A stretch of 13,497 bases of DNA from Bacillota bacterium. Lineage in GTDB: Bacteria; Bacillota; Dethiobacteria; Dethiobacterales; Dethiobacteraceae. The notes under the pieces are model-generated. The model was not told the DNA's origin. It worked only from the letters and a program-made list of their open reading frames with translations, and did not search any database. The DNA lies in contig DUUE01000129.1 of assembly GCA_012841735.1 (NCBI GenBank), positions 1 through 13,497 of the forward strand, in the 5' to 3' direction. Each line of letters starts with the position of its first letter. Position 1 is the stretch's first letter. Of this stretch, positions 6,540 through 13,497 are shown piece after piece. A program made the position numbers and the translations under genes.

Positions 6540-9185
6540 TTACACTGTAATTTCTTCCAGCTGTGCCCAGTTCGGGCCGGCCTTCAGTTCCACTGTCAGC
6601 GGTACCGAGAGTTCAATGGCCTCTTCCATCTCCCGGCGGACAATCCCGGCAATGTCCGGGAGTAATGCTTTTTCCGTCTCAAATACCAGTTCATCATGCA
6701 CCTGCAGGATCATGCAGGCCCGGCCCGCATATGGCTGCAGTTTTTCTTCAATGCGCAGCATGGCCAGCTTGATAATATCGGCGGCCGACCCCTGGACAGG
6801 CGTGTTCATGGCCGTCCTTTCCGCAAAACTGCGCAGGTTGTAATTGCGTGAATTGATCTCCGGCAAAAAGCGGCGCCTGTTAAGTATGGTAGTAACATAC
6901 CCGTCTCTTTTTGCCCGGGCCACAATATTTTCCGTGTAAGCTTTCACGCCGGGCAGGCGTTCAAAGTAACGTTCAATATAAGCACGGGCTTCCTGCCTGG
7001 TGATGCCCAACTGGCGGGACAGTCCGTAATCGCTGATGCCGTAAATTATACCGAAGTTTACCGCCTTGGCGCGGTTGCGCAAATCAGGTGTGACTTTGTC
7101 CGGCTCCACGCCAAAAACTTCCGCCGCCGTCCGGGTATGAATATCCTCTTCCCGGCGAAAGGCAGAGATTAATACATTGTCGCCGGAAAGATGTGCCATG
7201 ACGCGCAGTTCAATCTGGGAATAATCGGCCGACAGGAGGACGCTGCCACGCCTGCCGGGAACAAAAGCACAGCGAATGCGCCGGCCTTCTTCCAGGCGGA
7301 TGGGAATATTCTGCAGATTGGGGTCGGAACTGCTGAGCCGGCCGGTGGCCGTCACAGTCTGGTGAAAAGTGGTATGGATGCGGCCTGTCTGCCGGTTAAT
7401 GAGCTTGGTCAGCCCCTCCAGGTAAGTGCCGAGCAGCTTGACCAGTGTCCGGTATTGCAGGATGGAGGCCACAATTTCATGGTAGGGAGCCAGCTCTTCC
7501 AGCACTTCCGCGTCGGTGGAATAGCCTGTTTTTGTTTTTTTGCCGGCCGGCAGGCCCAGCTTCTCAAATAAAATGCGGGAAAGCTGCTTGGGTGAATTAA
7601 GGTTGAATTCTTCGCCGGCCAGTTCATAAATACGTTCTTCCAAGGCATGTGCCCGCTCCCGGTATTCGCTTTCCAGGGCGGTCAAAGCAGCCGTGTCGAC
7701 CTTTACCCCCGTAAACTCCATGCGGGCCAAAACCTGTGCCAGCGGCAGTTCCAGTTCATGATAAAGGCGATCCAGCCTGTTTTCCGCAAGTTTTTGCCTC
7801 AGCAGCGGATACAGGTCATAAAGGGCGCGGACGGCGGCACAGGCGTATTCCTTACGCTCTGCGGGCCCTTCCCGCTTTTTCCCCGGCGGCGGGGGCAGGA
7901 TGCGCCTGAGATATGTGTATGCCAGTTTGTCCGGCGGGTAGCCGTTTTCCAGGGGATCCAGCAAATAGGCGGCAAGAGCCGCATCAAAATAAGTGCCCGC
8001 CGGTTCCCTGCCGGCAAGGCGGCGGCAGAGATTAATCCAGCTTTTGGCATCATACAGCACGGCCCGTATTCTGCGGGCGGCAAGTTTGGCCAGCGCCGCA
8101 GTGGCTGCTTTCGGGTTATCCAAAGCAAGATAATAAGTGCGGCCGGCAAGCGCAACGGCAATGCCGGACGGATCGTCCTGCCAGCCTGAACCGGGCGTCA
8201 GGGGCAGCAGCGCAACCGTTGTGTCTGCGGTAAAAGCTGCAAGGAGAGCTTCCCACTCCCCGGGGTCCACTTCCGTAAAGTCTTCCCGGCAGGGTTCTTT
8301 TCCTGGCACCTCCGCCGTTTCCCCGGGCAGTTTTGCCAAAAGGCTTTTAAATTCCAGTTGCACAAACAGCCGGCGCAGCTCTTCATTGTCCGCCTCTTGC
8401 CGGACAAAATCTGCCGGTGCAAAAGCAAGGGGCACATCGGTGACAATGGTGGCCAGTCTCCGGCTTAAAAATGCCTGTGTGCGGTATTTTTCCAGGTTTT
8501 CACGCACTTTACCCCTGATTTCATGCAGGTGGTCATAAATGCCTTCCAGTGAACCGTACGCCTGCAGCAGCCTGACGGCGGTTTTCTCTCCGATTCCCGG
8601 CACTCCGGGGATATTGTCGGAAGTATCTCCCTTCAGGCCTTTGAAATCAACAAACTGCCTGGCGGAAAGCCCATAGCGATCCCTGAGAGCCGCTTCATCA
8701 TAACGTTCCACCTGGGTGATGCCGCGCCTGGTAAAAATAACCTCGCAGGGAATATTCGTCAGCTGGAACACATCGGCGTCACCGCTGATAATCACCGGCC
8801 TGATCCCGTTATGCACGGCCTGCGTGGCCAGCGTGCCAAGCAAGTCGTCAGCTTCGTAGCCTTCGGCTTCCACCACGGGGATTTTCAGTGCCGCCAGCAG
8901 TGAGCGCACGTATGCTATCTGTTCCGTCAGTTCACGCGGTGTTTTTTCCCGCCTGCCTTTGTAGTCGGCATACTGTTCATGGCGGAAAGTTTTTTTGCTT
9001 TTATCAAAAGCAACAGCAGCATACTGCGGTTTTTCCTCTTCCAGGACTTTCAGCAGCATGGTGGTGAAGCCGTACACCGCGTTCGTGTAGATACCCTGGC
9101 TGGTGGTCAAAAGCGGCAGGGCAAAAAAAGCGCGGTACAGCAGGCTGCTGCCGTCAATTATCAGGAATTTACCGTCCTTTTTCAC
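6540..9185 (-). CDS. polA: DNA polymerase I (5' nuclease, inactive 3'-5' exonuclease, polymerase)
   Basis: The 881-residue enzyme removes RNA primers and fills gaps in replication and excision repair. The 5' nuclease domain (1 to about 285) keeps its metal-binding acids: D11, D61, D113 and D114, D136 and D138 (SGDAD), D187 and D190 (GDTSDN), then the helix-hairpin-helix NIPGVPGIGEKTA. The middle domain (about 300-465) lacks the DxE pair and later aspartates needed for proofreading, as in Bacillus and Thermus relatives. The polymerase domain has motif A DYSQIELR (D654), motif B with R703, K707 and F711, and motif C QVHDELVFE (D831, E832), and ends in the usual AGPNW segment. The start is the GTG at 9185, preceded by AAAGGAAAG and overlapping the anti-sigma stop by four bases (GTGA). 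Translation is therefore likely coupled to that gene. Confidence 0.98.
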   Translation of the reverse strand: MKKDGKFLIIDGSSLLYRAFFALPLLTTSQGIYTNAVYGFTTMLLKVLEEEKPQYAAVAFDKSKKTFRHEQYADYKGRREKTPRELTEQIAYVRSLLAALKIPVVEAEGYEADDLLGTLATQAVHNGIRPVIISGDADVFQLTNIPCEVIFTRRGITQVERYDEAALRDRYGLSARQFVDFKGLKGDTSDNIPGVPGIGEKTAVRLLQAYGSLEGIYDHLHEIRGKVRENLEKYRTQAFLSRRLATIVTDVPLAFAPADFVRQEADNEELRRLFVQLEFKSLLAKLPGETAEVPGKEPCREDFTEVDPGEWEALLAAFTADTTVALLPLTPGSGWQDDPSGIAVALAGRTYYLALDNPKAATAALAKLAARRIRAVLYDAKSWINLCRRLAGREPAGTYFDAALAAYLLDPLENGYPPDKLAYTYLRRILPPPPGKKREGPAERKEYACAAVRALYDLYPLLRQKLAENRLDRLYHELELPLAQVLARMEFTGVKVDTAALTALESEYRERAHALEERIYELAGEEFNLNSPKQLSRILFEKLGLPAGKKTKTGYSTDAEVLEELAPYHEIVASILQYRTLVKLLGTYLEGLTKLINRQTGRIHTTFHQTVTATGRLSSSDPNLQNIPIRLEEGRRIRCAFVPGRRGSVLLSADYSQIELRVMAHLSGDNVLISAFRREEDIHTRTAAEVFGVEPDKVTPDLRNRAKAVNFGIIYGISDYGLSRQLGITRQEARAYIERYFERLPGVKAYTENIVARAKRDGYVTTILNRRRFLPEINSRNYNLRSFAERTAMNTPVQGSAADIIKLAMLRIEEKLQPYAGRACMILQVHDELVFETEKALLPDIAGIVRREMEEAIELSVPLTVELKAGPNWAQLEEITV

Positions 9186-9799
9186 GACTTACTTTCCTTT
9201 CTTCTTTTCACGGCCAAAAAGGCGGAGAGCGCCAGCAGCGGTATACCGGCAACGTTAAGCAGGACGCGGTATAAATGCAGGGGGGGCCGGACTTCCTGCC
9301 GCGCGGAAATTTCCCGCTTCATATCCGCCGGCGGGAGATTGCCGTCATCATCACGGGCGGCGGTTATCTCCGGCGCCGCGTCGGCTTCCGGGGCGGATGC
9401 CTCCGGGACTGCCGCTGAATCATCTGCATCGTTTATGCTGCCATAAGCATTCAGCCGCACTCCCGTCTCACGGGCAGGCAAACCGGGCAGCAGGTTGCCG
9501 GCCACAAGCAGCACAAAAATGACGGCGGCCGCCACAGCAGGCGGCAACCATGTTCTGCCTGCCGTCCCGGAAAAATGCTTTTCCTGCTGCAGTTTGCGGA
9601 GAACTTTCTGCCTAAGACCCGGAGGGGGAGTTGCCTCGGGCGCTGTTTGCAGCCAGGCAAGAACATTTTGGGTTGAAACCATGTCGTCACGGCAGCTGCT
9701 GCAGGCGGCCAGGTGTTCCTCGAAAGCCTGCTTCCTGGTCCCTTCCAGCATCTGGTCAAGATATTCACCCATCAGTTTTTTTGCTTCTTTACACTTCAT
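9182..9799 (-). CDS. Zinc-binding transmembrane anti-sigma factor (ZAS/zf-HC2 type)
   Basis: The 205-residue product is the likely membrane-bound inhibitor of the ECF sigma factor encoded just before it. The N-terminal cytoplasmic domain has the ZAS zinc motif HLAACSSC (H29, C33, C36), with C3 as a further possible ligand. A membrane helix follows at about 85-107. Then comes an acidic, Ala/Pro-rich external segment of about 65 residues (110-173) that looks unstructured. A second hydrophobic segment (about 176-197) ends in a basic tail KRRKESK, so the C terminus probably returns to the cytoplasm. Many characterised relatives such as RsiW have one membrane helix, so two is worth noting. Its start overlaps the sigma gene by 11 bases and its stop overlaps polA by four. 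The signal sensed is unknown. Confidence 0.88.
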   Translation of the reverse strand: MKCKEAKKLMGEYLDQMLEGTRKQAFEEHLAACSSCRDDMVSTQNVLAWLQTAPEATPPPGLRQKVLRKLQQEKHFSGTAGRTWLPPAVAAAVIFVLLVAGNLLPGLPARETGVRLNAYGSINDADDSAAVPEASAPEADAAPEITAARDDDGNLPPADMKREISARQEVRPPLHLYRVLLNVAGIPLLALSAFLAVKRRKESKS

Positions 9800-10427
9800 G
9801 TTTCAACCCCCCTTCACCCTTTAGATGTTCCGCCCTGCATTTTTGTTCCTCTTGTTGGCGGTAAAGTGTGACCAGGCGGGAACGTGCCCTGTTCAGCCGC
9901 GATTTTAGTGTGCCCATGTTGATTTTAAGCATCCGGGCGATCTCTTCATAAGAAAAGCCCTGCAGGTCACGCAGAATGATGACGCTGCGCTGCCTGGGCG
10001 GGAGCATGTCCAGCAGTTCCTGGATTTCATCCTTCATCTCCCTGTTGATGGCCTCGGCCAGCGGGTCGGGTGAGCTGTCAGGCACTTCCACGCGCATTTC
10101 CCCGTCCTCCGTGGGCAGCATTTTATCCAGGGGGAGGACCACCGGCCGCCTTTTCCGCCGGCGCCGTTCGTCCAGGCAGGTGTTGGCGGCAATGCGGAAA
10201 AGCCAGGTGGAAAAAGCGGACCGGCCGTGAAAAGTCGGCAAAGCCCTGAATGCCTTGAGAAACACTTCCTGGGCCATGTCCTCGGCGTCAAAACTGTTGC
10301 CTGTCATGCGCAGGCAGAGCGCATAAATCTTTTTTTCATAGCGCTCCATTAAAATATCATAAGCGGCAAGGTCACCCTGCCGGCAGCGGGTCAGAAGCTC
10401 TTTTTCATCTCCGTGCACAGTTTTCAT
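9789..10427 (-). CDS. ECF-type RNA polymerase sigma factor (RpoE/SigW-like)
   Basis: This 212-residue sigma-70 family protein has only regions 2 and 4. Region 2 (about 20-95) includes ERYEKKIYALCLRMTG, the core-binding DAEDMAQEVFLKAF and the -10 recognition segment STWLFRIAANTCLDERRRR. An acidic linker (about 96-130) precedes region 4 (about 131-190), with LPPRQRSVIILRDLQGFSYE and the -35 recognition helix KINMGTLKSRLNRAR. It should direct transcription of a stress or envelope regulon, probably including its own operon. The ATG at 10427 is chosen over an upstream in-frame start because it lies six bases after GGAGGG and gives a normal N terminus. It overlaps the anti-sigma gene by 11 bases, the classic paired arrangement. 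The target regulon cannot be read from this window, and no obvious ECF AAC-type -35 element is visible in the 62 bases upstream. Confidence 0.95.
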   Translation of the reverse strand: MKTVHGDEKELLTRCRQGDLAAYDILMERYEKKIYALCLRMTGNSFDAEDMAQEVFLKAFRALPTFHGRSAFSTWLFRIAANTCLDERRRRKRRPVVLPLDKMLPTEDGEMRVEVPDSSPDPLAEAINREMKDEIQELLDMLPPRQRSVIILRDLQGFSYEEIARMLKINMGTLKSRLNRARSRLVTLYRQQEEQKCRAEHLKGEGGLKHEV

Positions 10428-10440
10428 CAAATCCCTCCGG

Positions 10441-10489
10441 GACGCCGCACTGCAGCCTGCAGGCGGCAATCTAGATTTGCCGGGGACTG
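10441..10489. other. Gap between rpe and the sigma factor gene with short palindromes
   Basis: The sequence holds GGCAATCTAGATTTGCC (10465-10481), whose outer five bases on each side are complementary, and adjacent CTGCAG sites around 10450-10463. No T run follows on the minus strand, so this is not a standard terminator. It may be an operator or a processing site, or chance. No ECF-type promoter is recognisable here. Confidence 0.3.
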
Positions 10490-11140
10490 TCAGACAGGCT
10501 TTTTCCCCGTCCGGAGCATTTTAACGGCTTGCACCACATCATCCTGGCCGAAAACTGCCGTTCCGGCCACTGCCACATCCGCTCCCGCCGCCGCTACCAG
10601 GGAGGCAGTTTGTGCATTGATGCCGCCGTCCACCGACAGCAGGACATTCCTGCCGGCCAGCATTTCTTTGGCCCGGGCAATTTTCGGCAGGACGGCGGGA
10701 ATAAATTCCTGCCCGCCGAAACCGGGGTTGACGCTCATCAAAAGTATCAGGTCAAGTTCATCAAGAACATAATCAAGCACGGCAAGAGGTGTGGCCGGAT
10801 TCAGGGCAACACCGGCCTTGACGCCCAGTCTGCGGATTTCCTGCAGTACACGGTGCAGGTGGGTGCAAGCTTCCGCCGACACGGTGACGGCATCGGCGCC
10901 GGCATGGACAAAATCCGCCAGATATCGTTCCGGATTTTCAATCATCAGGTGAACATCAAAAAAAAGCCCTGTGTGCCGGCGCAGGGACTTTACAATGAGC
11001 GGGCCCATGGTAATATTGGGCACAAAATGCCCGTCCATAATATCGAAATGGAGCCAATCCGCACCGGCTGCCTCCACTTTTTGCACTTCCGCCGCCAGGC
11101 GGGAAAAATCGGCTGCCAAGAGTGATGGTGCGATGAGCAT
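10490..11140 (-). CDS. rpe: Ribulose-phosphate 3-epimerase
   Basis: This 216-residue TIM-barrel enzyme interconverts ribulose 5-phosphate and xylulose 5-phosphate in the pentose phosphate pathway. It begins MLIAPSLLAADFSRL, including the conserved serine 6. The metal and catalytic residues are visible: H31 and D33 in HFDIMDGHFVPN, H64 in FDVHLMI, and the second catalytic aspartate in SVDGGI (D171). The phosphate-binding segment VNPGFGGQ and the C-terminal GADVAVAGTAVF also match. The ATG abuts the rsgA stop (TAAATG), with AAAGGAG upstream inside rsgA, so translation is coupled. The prkC-rsgA-rpe order is conserved in Firmicutes. No clear terminator follows; the 62 bases before the sigma gene hold only short imperfect palindromes. 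Confidence 0.97.
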   Translation of the reverse strand: MLIAPSLLAADFSRLAAEVQKVEAAGADWLHFDIMDGHFVPNITMGPLIVKSLRRHTGLFFDVHLMIENPERYLADFVHAGADAVTVSAEACTHLHRVLQEIRRLGVKAGVALNPATPLAVLDYVLDELDLILLMSVNPGFGGQEFIPAVLPKIARAKEMLAGRNVLLSVDGGINAQTASLVAAAGADVAVAGTAVFGQDDVVQAVKMLRTGKKPV

Positions 11141-12019
11141 TTAATAACTCCTTTCCTGCTCTCTGATTTCCTGTAAAAAAAGCAAGTAGTGCTCGTATCT
11201 GGAAGCGGCGATTTCCTGATTTGCCACAGCTTCACCAACTGCACAGTCCGGTTCTCCGGCATGCAGGCAGCTATGAAAACGGCACTCCGCGGCAAAGGCG
11301 GCAAACTCGGGGAAAAATGCGGGCAGCTCCCTGCTTGTTATTTCCGCCAGCTCCAGCTGGCTGAATCCCGGGGTGTCGGCCACAAAGCCGCCACAGTCAA
11401 GGGACAGCAGCTCCACATGGCGTGTAGTGTGCCGGCCGCGCCTGCTTTTGGCCGAAACACTGCCCACTTTCAGCGCCAGGCCCGGCTGGATACGGTTAAT
11501 GAGGGACGATTTGCCTGCACCGGAAGGGCCGGCCAGAACGGATATCCTGCCGCACAGCTCGGCCCGCAGTTCTGCAATGCCCAGCCCGGTTTTGGCGCTG
11601 GTGACAAAGACAGGATAGCCCGCCCTCTCATAGATGACAAGAAGTTCGTCCAGCCCCGCATGGGGCAGGTCGGCTTTATTGAAACAGACCAGCGGGCGCA
11701 GGCGGCGGCTGGCGGCCAGTACCAGCAGCCTGTCCACAAGCTGCAGGGACAGGGGCGGGTCCTGCAGTGCACAGACCAGCAGCACCTGCTCGGCATTGGC
11801 TACAGGCGGGCGGAAAAGCAGCGTCTGCCGGGGGTATATTTCTTCCAGCACCCCCTCCGCACCGGCTGTGGCGCTGAAACGGACACGGTCGCCTGCATAC
11901 AGCCCCATTTTTGCTTTTTTCAGTCTGCCGCGGGCACGGCAGCGGTATGTCCCGCCGTCTTTTGTGCGGACATCATAAAAACCGCCTACCGCCCTGAGAA
12001 CAATACCCTGCAGAATCAT
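11141..12019 (-). CDS. rsgA: Small ribosomal subunit biogenesis GTPase RsgA
   Basis: This 292-residue GTPase assists late maturation of the 30S ribosomal subunit. It has an N-terminal OB-fold (about 1-70) and a circularly permuted GTPase domain in which the G4 motif NKAD (114-117) precedes the G1 loop GPSGAGKSS (164-172) and G3 DTPG (215-218). The intervening RRGRHTTRH switch stretch is intact. The C-terminal zinc site is C246, C251, H253 and C259. The N terminus MILQGIVLRAVGGFYDV aligns well with known RsgA starts, which fixes ATG 12019. The AGGAGGG ribosome site then lies unusually close, about two bases before the ATG. It starts 16 bases after prkC and abuts rpe. In Bacillus the neighbouring kinase PrkC phosphorylates this GTPase, which fits their pairing. 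Confidence 0.96.
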   Translation of the reverse strand: MILQGIVLRAVGGFYDVRTKDGGTYRCRARGRLKKAKMGLYAGDRVRFSATAGAEGVLEEIYPRQTLLFRPPVANAEQVLLVCALQDPPLSLQLVDRLLVLAASRRLRPLVCFNKADLPHAGLDELLVIYERAGYPVFVTSAKTGLGIAELRAELCGRISVLAGPSGAGKSSLINRIQPGLALKVGSVSAKSRRGRHTTRHVELLSLDCGGFVADTPGFSQLELAEITSRELPAFFPEFAAFAAECRFHSCLHAGEPDCAVGEAVANQEIAASRYEHYLLFLQEIREQERSY

Positions 12020-12035
12020 TCCCTCCTGGTCAGAA

Positions 12036-13497
12036 TTACGGGAATACCACTGTTTCCGTATAATTACCCCAGCTTACCTCCACGGTCCCGCTGCCCCAGC
12101 CGAAAGTCTGGATCGGGGTCCCCTCGCAGACATATGTGTCTGTTCTTTCCCCTTGCTCGTCACGGATGATAACTGTGATGGTTTCCCCGAGAGGAATGCC
12201 TTCCGTATTAATGGTGAGGGGGATTTTCTCCGGCGGAGGGTTTTCCGGTCCTTTGCTGATTACCAGGTCCACGTCGTCCCCTGCCTGCACCATTTCACCG
12301 GGGGCGGGAAACTGGTCAATCACATAACCGGCTGCATATTCATCGCTGTATTCTTCGGTTATATGACGCAGGTTGAGACCGAAAAGCGAAAGCCAGGCCT
12401 CGGCATCCTCCAGCGTTCTGCCGGTAAAATCAAACATTTCGATCGGCTCGCTGCCCTTGCTCACATAAAGGACCACTTTTGAGCCCCGCTGGATTCTGTA
12501 ACCACCGCCCGGATCCTGTGAAACAACAGTCTGGGGCGGTTCCTCACTGAAGACTTCCACCACCTCAACGTCAAAACCGCTGTCGTCCAGAATCATGCGT
12601 GCTTCCCGCAACATTTTTCCCACCACATTTTCCATCATCACCAGTTCCGGACCCAGGCTGGTCACCAGTGTGACCGTGCGGCCCGCTTTCACGGTACGGC
12701 CCGCTTTCGGCTCCTGGCTGATTACCTGGTTGACAGGAATGTCGGCATTGTATTCCTGCTGTCCAAGTCTCGGCACCAGGCCCGCATCTTCCAGGATCAT
12801 GGTGGCATTCTGGAGTGTTTCGCCTTCCACGTTGGGAACAACCACATCCGGGACACGGATTGAGTCCAGGAAGCGGATAATGCCGTAGGCGAAAAGAGCA
12901 AGCATGAGTATTGCCGTCAGGACGACAATCAAATAAAGTATTTTCAGGCCTTTTTTCTTTTTGGGCACCGGCCGTCTTTCCGTCTCTTTCATGCCTGTGA
13001 CATACGGCCTGCCTATGGTGGAAGGATGCAACTGTTTGCCGGAGAGCCAGTTTTGCAGTTCCGCTCCCATTTCCCCGGCAGTCTGGAAACGGTCGGCCGG
13101 GTTTTTCTGCACCGCCCGGAAAATAATCCTTTTTATTTCTGCGGGTATTTCCGGATTGTCCTCCTGGGGGTCGGGGAACGGCTCCTGCAGGTGTTTGACG
13201 GCAATGGAAACGGGCGACTCGCCGCTGTAGGGCACTTTGCCCGTCAGCATTTCATACAACACAATACCGAGGGAATAAATATCGGATTTTTCATCTGTCT
13301 GGCCACCGCGTGCCTGTTCCGGGGAAAAGTAGTGTACCGACCCCATAATGGCCCCGGTGTAAGTGATGGTGGAGGCTGTGACAGCCTGCGCAATGCCAAA
13401 ATCGGTCACTTTGACACGGCCGTCATCGCTGATCAGAATATTGTGCGGTTTTACATCCCTGTGGATAATGCCATGTTTATGTGCATTACCCAGGGCC
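12036..13497 (-). CDS. prkC: PASTA-domain Ser/Thr protein kinase PrkC, C-terminal part (5' end off the window)
   Basis: The visible 486 residues are the C-terminal part of a membrane kinase that responds to peptidoglycan fragments. The ATP-binding lobe lies off the right edge. Visible are the catalytic loop HRDVKPHN (12-19), DFG (32-34), a Thr-rich activation loop TASTITYTG, the SVHYFSPEQARG substrate segment and the rest of the C-lobe to about residue 155. A basic stretch KKKK and one membrane helix (about 183-207) follow. Outside are three PASTA repeats (about 218-282, 285-348 and 351-416), then a roughly 60-residue beta-rich C-terminal domain like the one closing Bacillus PrkC. In-frame valine codons could be mistaken for a start near 13409, but the conserved kinase sequence continues upstream of it to the edge. 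prpC, the partner phosphatase, would be expected just off the window. Confidence 0.96.
   Translation of the reverse strand, partial: ALGNAHKHGIIHRDVKPHNILISDDGRVKVTDFGIAQAVTASTITYTGAIMGSVHYFSPEQARGGQTDEKSDIYSLGIVLYEMLTGKVPYSGESPVSIAVKHLQEPFPDPQEDNPEIPAEIKRIIFRAVQKNPADRFQTAGEMGAELQNWLSGKQLHPSTIGRPYVTGMKETERRPVPKKKKGLKILYLIVVLTAILMLALFAYGIIRFLDSIRVPDVVVPNVEGETLQNATMILEDAGLVPRLGQQEYNADIPVNQVISQEPKAGRTVKAGRTVTLVTSLGPELVMMENVVGKMLREARMILDDSGFDVEVVEVFSEEPPQTVVSQDPGGGYRIQRGSKVVLYVSKGSEPIEMFDFTGRTLEDAEAWLSLFGLNLRHITEEYSDEYAAGYVIDQFPAPGEMVQAGDDVDLVISKGPENPPPEKIPLTINTEGIPLGETITVIIRDEQGERTDTYVCEGTPIQTFGWGSGTVEVSWGNYTETVVFP

Noticed and set aside
5666..6550. Long plus-strand open frame (294 codons) opposite mutM
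   Set aside because: It mirrors the codon bias of mutM, has no family features, and spans both ends of mutM and its gaps in a way expected for a shadow frame.
11189..12169. Long plus-strand open frame (326 codons) opposite rsgA
   Set aside because: It is antisense to a gene with all RsgA motifs and shows no recognisable domain; such frames are common opposite GC-rich genes.
12036..13409. prkC beginning at the GTG at 13409
   Set aside because: Upstream in-frame codons encode HRDVKPHN of the kinase catalytic loop, so 13409 is an internal valine and the gene runs off the window.
1..13497. Mobile elements, CRISPR arrays, tRNA or rRNA genes, riboswitches
   Set aside because: I looked in the gaps and found no transposase, regular spaced repeats, cloverleaf or conserved leader structure; gaps are too short for most of these.

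Overview
The window is a densely packed, GC-rich bacterial chromosome segment in which every gene I can support lies on the minus strand. It reads right to left from a truncated prkC-type kinase gene to a truncated acyl-CoA synthetase gene. No stretch above about 135 bases lacks a gene. I see no rRNA, tRNA, CRISPR array or mobile element. The gene content and order point to an endospore-forming Firmicute, probably a GC-rich member of the Clostridia. The clues are a PASTA-domain PrkC kinase followed by rsgA and rpe, a polA-mutM-ytaF cluster whose last member is a sporulation membrane protein family, and strong GGAGG-type ribosome binding sites. The species cannot be named from this.

Right part (13497 to 10490): prkC (5' end off the window), rsgA and rpe. 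This is the known Firmicutes block linking the Ser/Thr kinase that senses muropeptides, a 30S-subunit assembly GTPase and a pentose phosphate enzyme. Spacing is 16 bases and then zero.

Middle part (10427 to 5012): an ECF sigma factor gene and its zinc-binding membrane anti-sigma factor gene, overlapping by 11 bases. The anti-sigma gene overlaps the GTG start of polA by 4 bases. mutM and ytaF follow. The polA-mutM-ytaF order is the one known from Bacillus; the sigma/anti-sigma pair is an insertion that joins two normally separate conserved blocks. The layout suggests that part of DNA polymerase I and MutM expression can be driven together with the stress sigma factor.

Left part (4877 to 548): after a hairpin terminator comes a peptide-type ABC importer operon, in the order lipoprotein binding protein, two permeases, one ATPase. 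It ends in two tandem hairpins, the second a canonical terminator. A second ATPase gene (oppF/dppF type) is missing. At the left edge, the N-terminal third or so of an AMP-forming acyl-CoA synthetase-like gene starts a new unit.

Most of this is ordinary housekeeping sequence. The most interesting points are the sigma/anti-sigma pair translationally chained to polA, the single-ATPase importer operon, and a cysteine-rich in-frame tail behind the mutM stop codon.
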